A DNA stretch of 13,601 nt from Caryophanales bacterium. Its GTDB lineage: Bacteria > Bacillota_I > Bacilli_A > RFN20 > CAG-826. The position numbers and the translations under genes were made by a program. The notes under the pieces are model-generated. The model saw nothing but the letters and a program-made list of their open reading frames with translations, ran no database searches and was not told the origin of the DNA. The stretch covers positions 1 to 13,601 of the forward strand of contig JAQYER010000162.1 of the NCBI GenBank assembly GCA_028723545.1, written 5' to 3'. Position 1 is the stretch's first letter; each line of letters opens with the position of its first letter. Of the stretch, positions 13,577-13,601 are shown one piece after another.

Positions 13577-13601
13577 ATATATAGAAACGCTCAAAAAATA
13601 A

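Noticed and set aside
1..13601. Mycoplasma-type genetic code (TGA = Trp).
   Set aside because: Tryptophans in the large genes use TGG, and full-length protein families are recovered with no internal TGA.

Overview
The window is AT-rich DNA with short intergenic gaps and Gram-positive-type signals: AAGGAG or GGAGG ribosome binding sites and two lipoprotein signal peptides. TGG encodes Trp and TGA is not read as Trp, so the standard bacterial code fits better than the Mycoplasma code. Lipoproteins, GH2 sugar hydrolysis, an Fe-type alcohol dehydrogenase and a Na/Pi transporter suggest an uncultured, low-GC, host-associated Bacillota or Tenericutes relative (RF39-, Erysipelotrichales- or Acholeplasma-like). 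The taxonomy is inference.

Layout: 1-465 (-) is the start of a Schlafen/AlbA_2-domain gene cut by the window edge. It is divergent from a glycerate kinase (590-1714, +), with a phased array of ACTTCAAAGT repeats between them. A DUF308/HdeD-like membrane protein (1786-2274, -) converges on the kinase across a hairpin terminator. Next come a secreted 5'-nucleotidase/metallophosphatase lipoprotein (2450-4114, +) and a convergent Na/phosphate cotransporter with a PhoU-like tail (4111-5841, -). Their stop codons share one TTAA. Together the pair could release phosphate outside the cell and import it, although they are transcribed towards each other.

5842-8163 is a degraded and repeat-rich zone. 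It holds a promoter-like site, a doubtful 62-aa ORF, three 31-33 bp repeats, a 35-nt element with type II CRISPR-repeat-like ends, and a plus-strand terminator. It also holds the remains of a peptide-type ABC substrate-binding lipoprotein, which is interrupted by an in-frame TAA and then joined out of frame to the 3' end of an alpha/beta hydrolase gene. A possible 59-aa membrane peptide lies between two terminators.

8164-13539 is orderly again: an Fe-dependent alcohol dehydrogenase (-), a divergent LacZ-type beta-galactosidase (+), and a convergent membrane-anchored GGDEF protein (-) whose stop again shares a TTAA with its neighbour. Three genes (glycerate kinase, Na/Pi transporter, GGDEF protein) lack a ribosome binding site and have a -10-like hexamer 7-13 nt before the ATG, so they may be leaderless.

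No complete new system can be demonstrated. The least explained region is 5880-6380.
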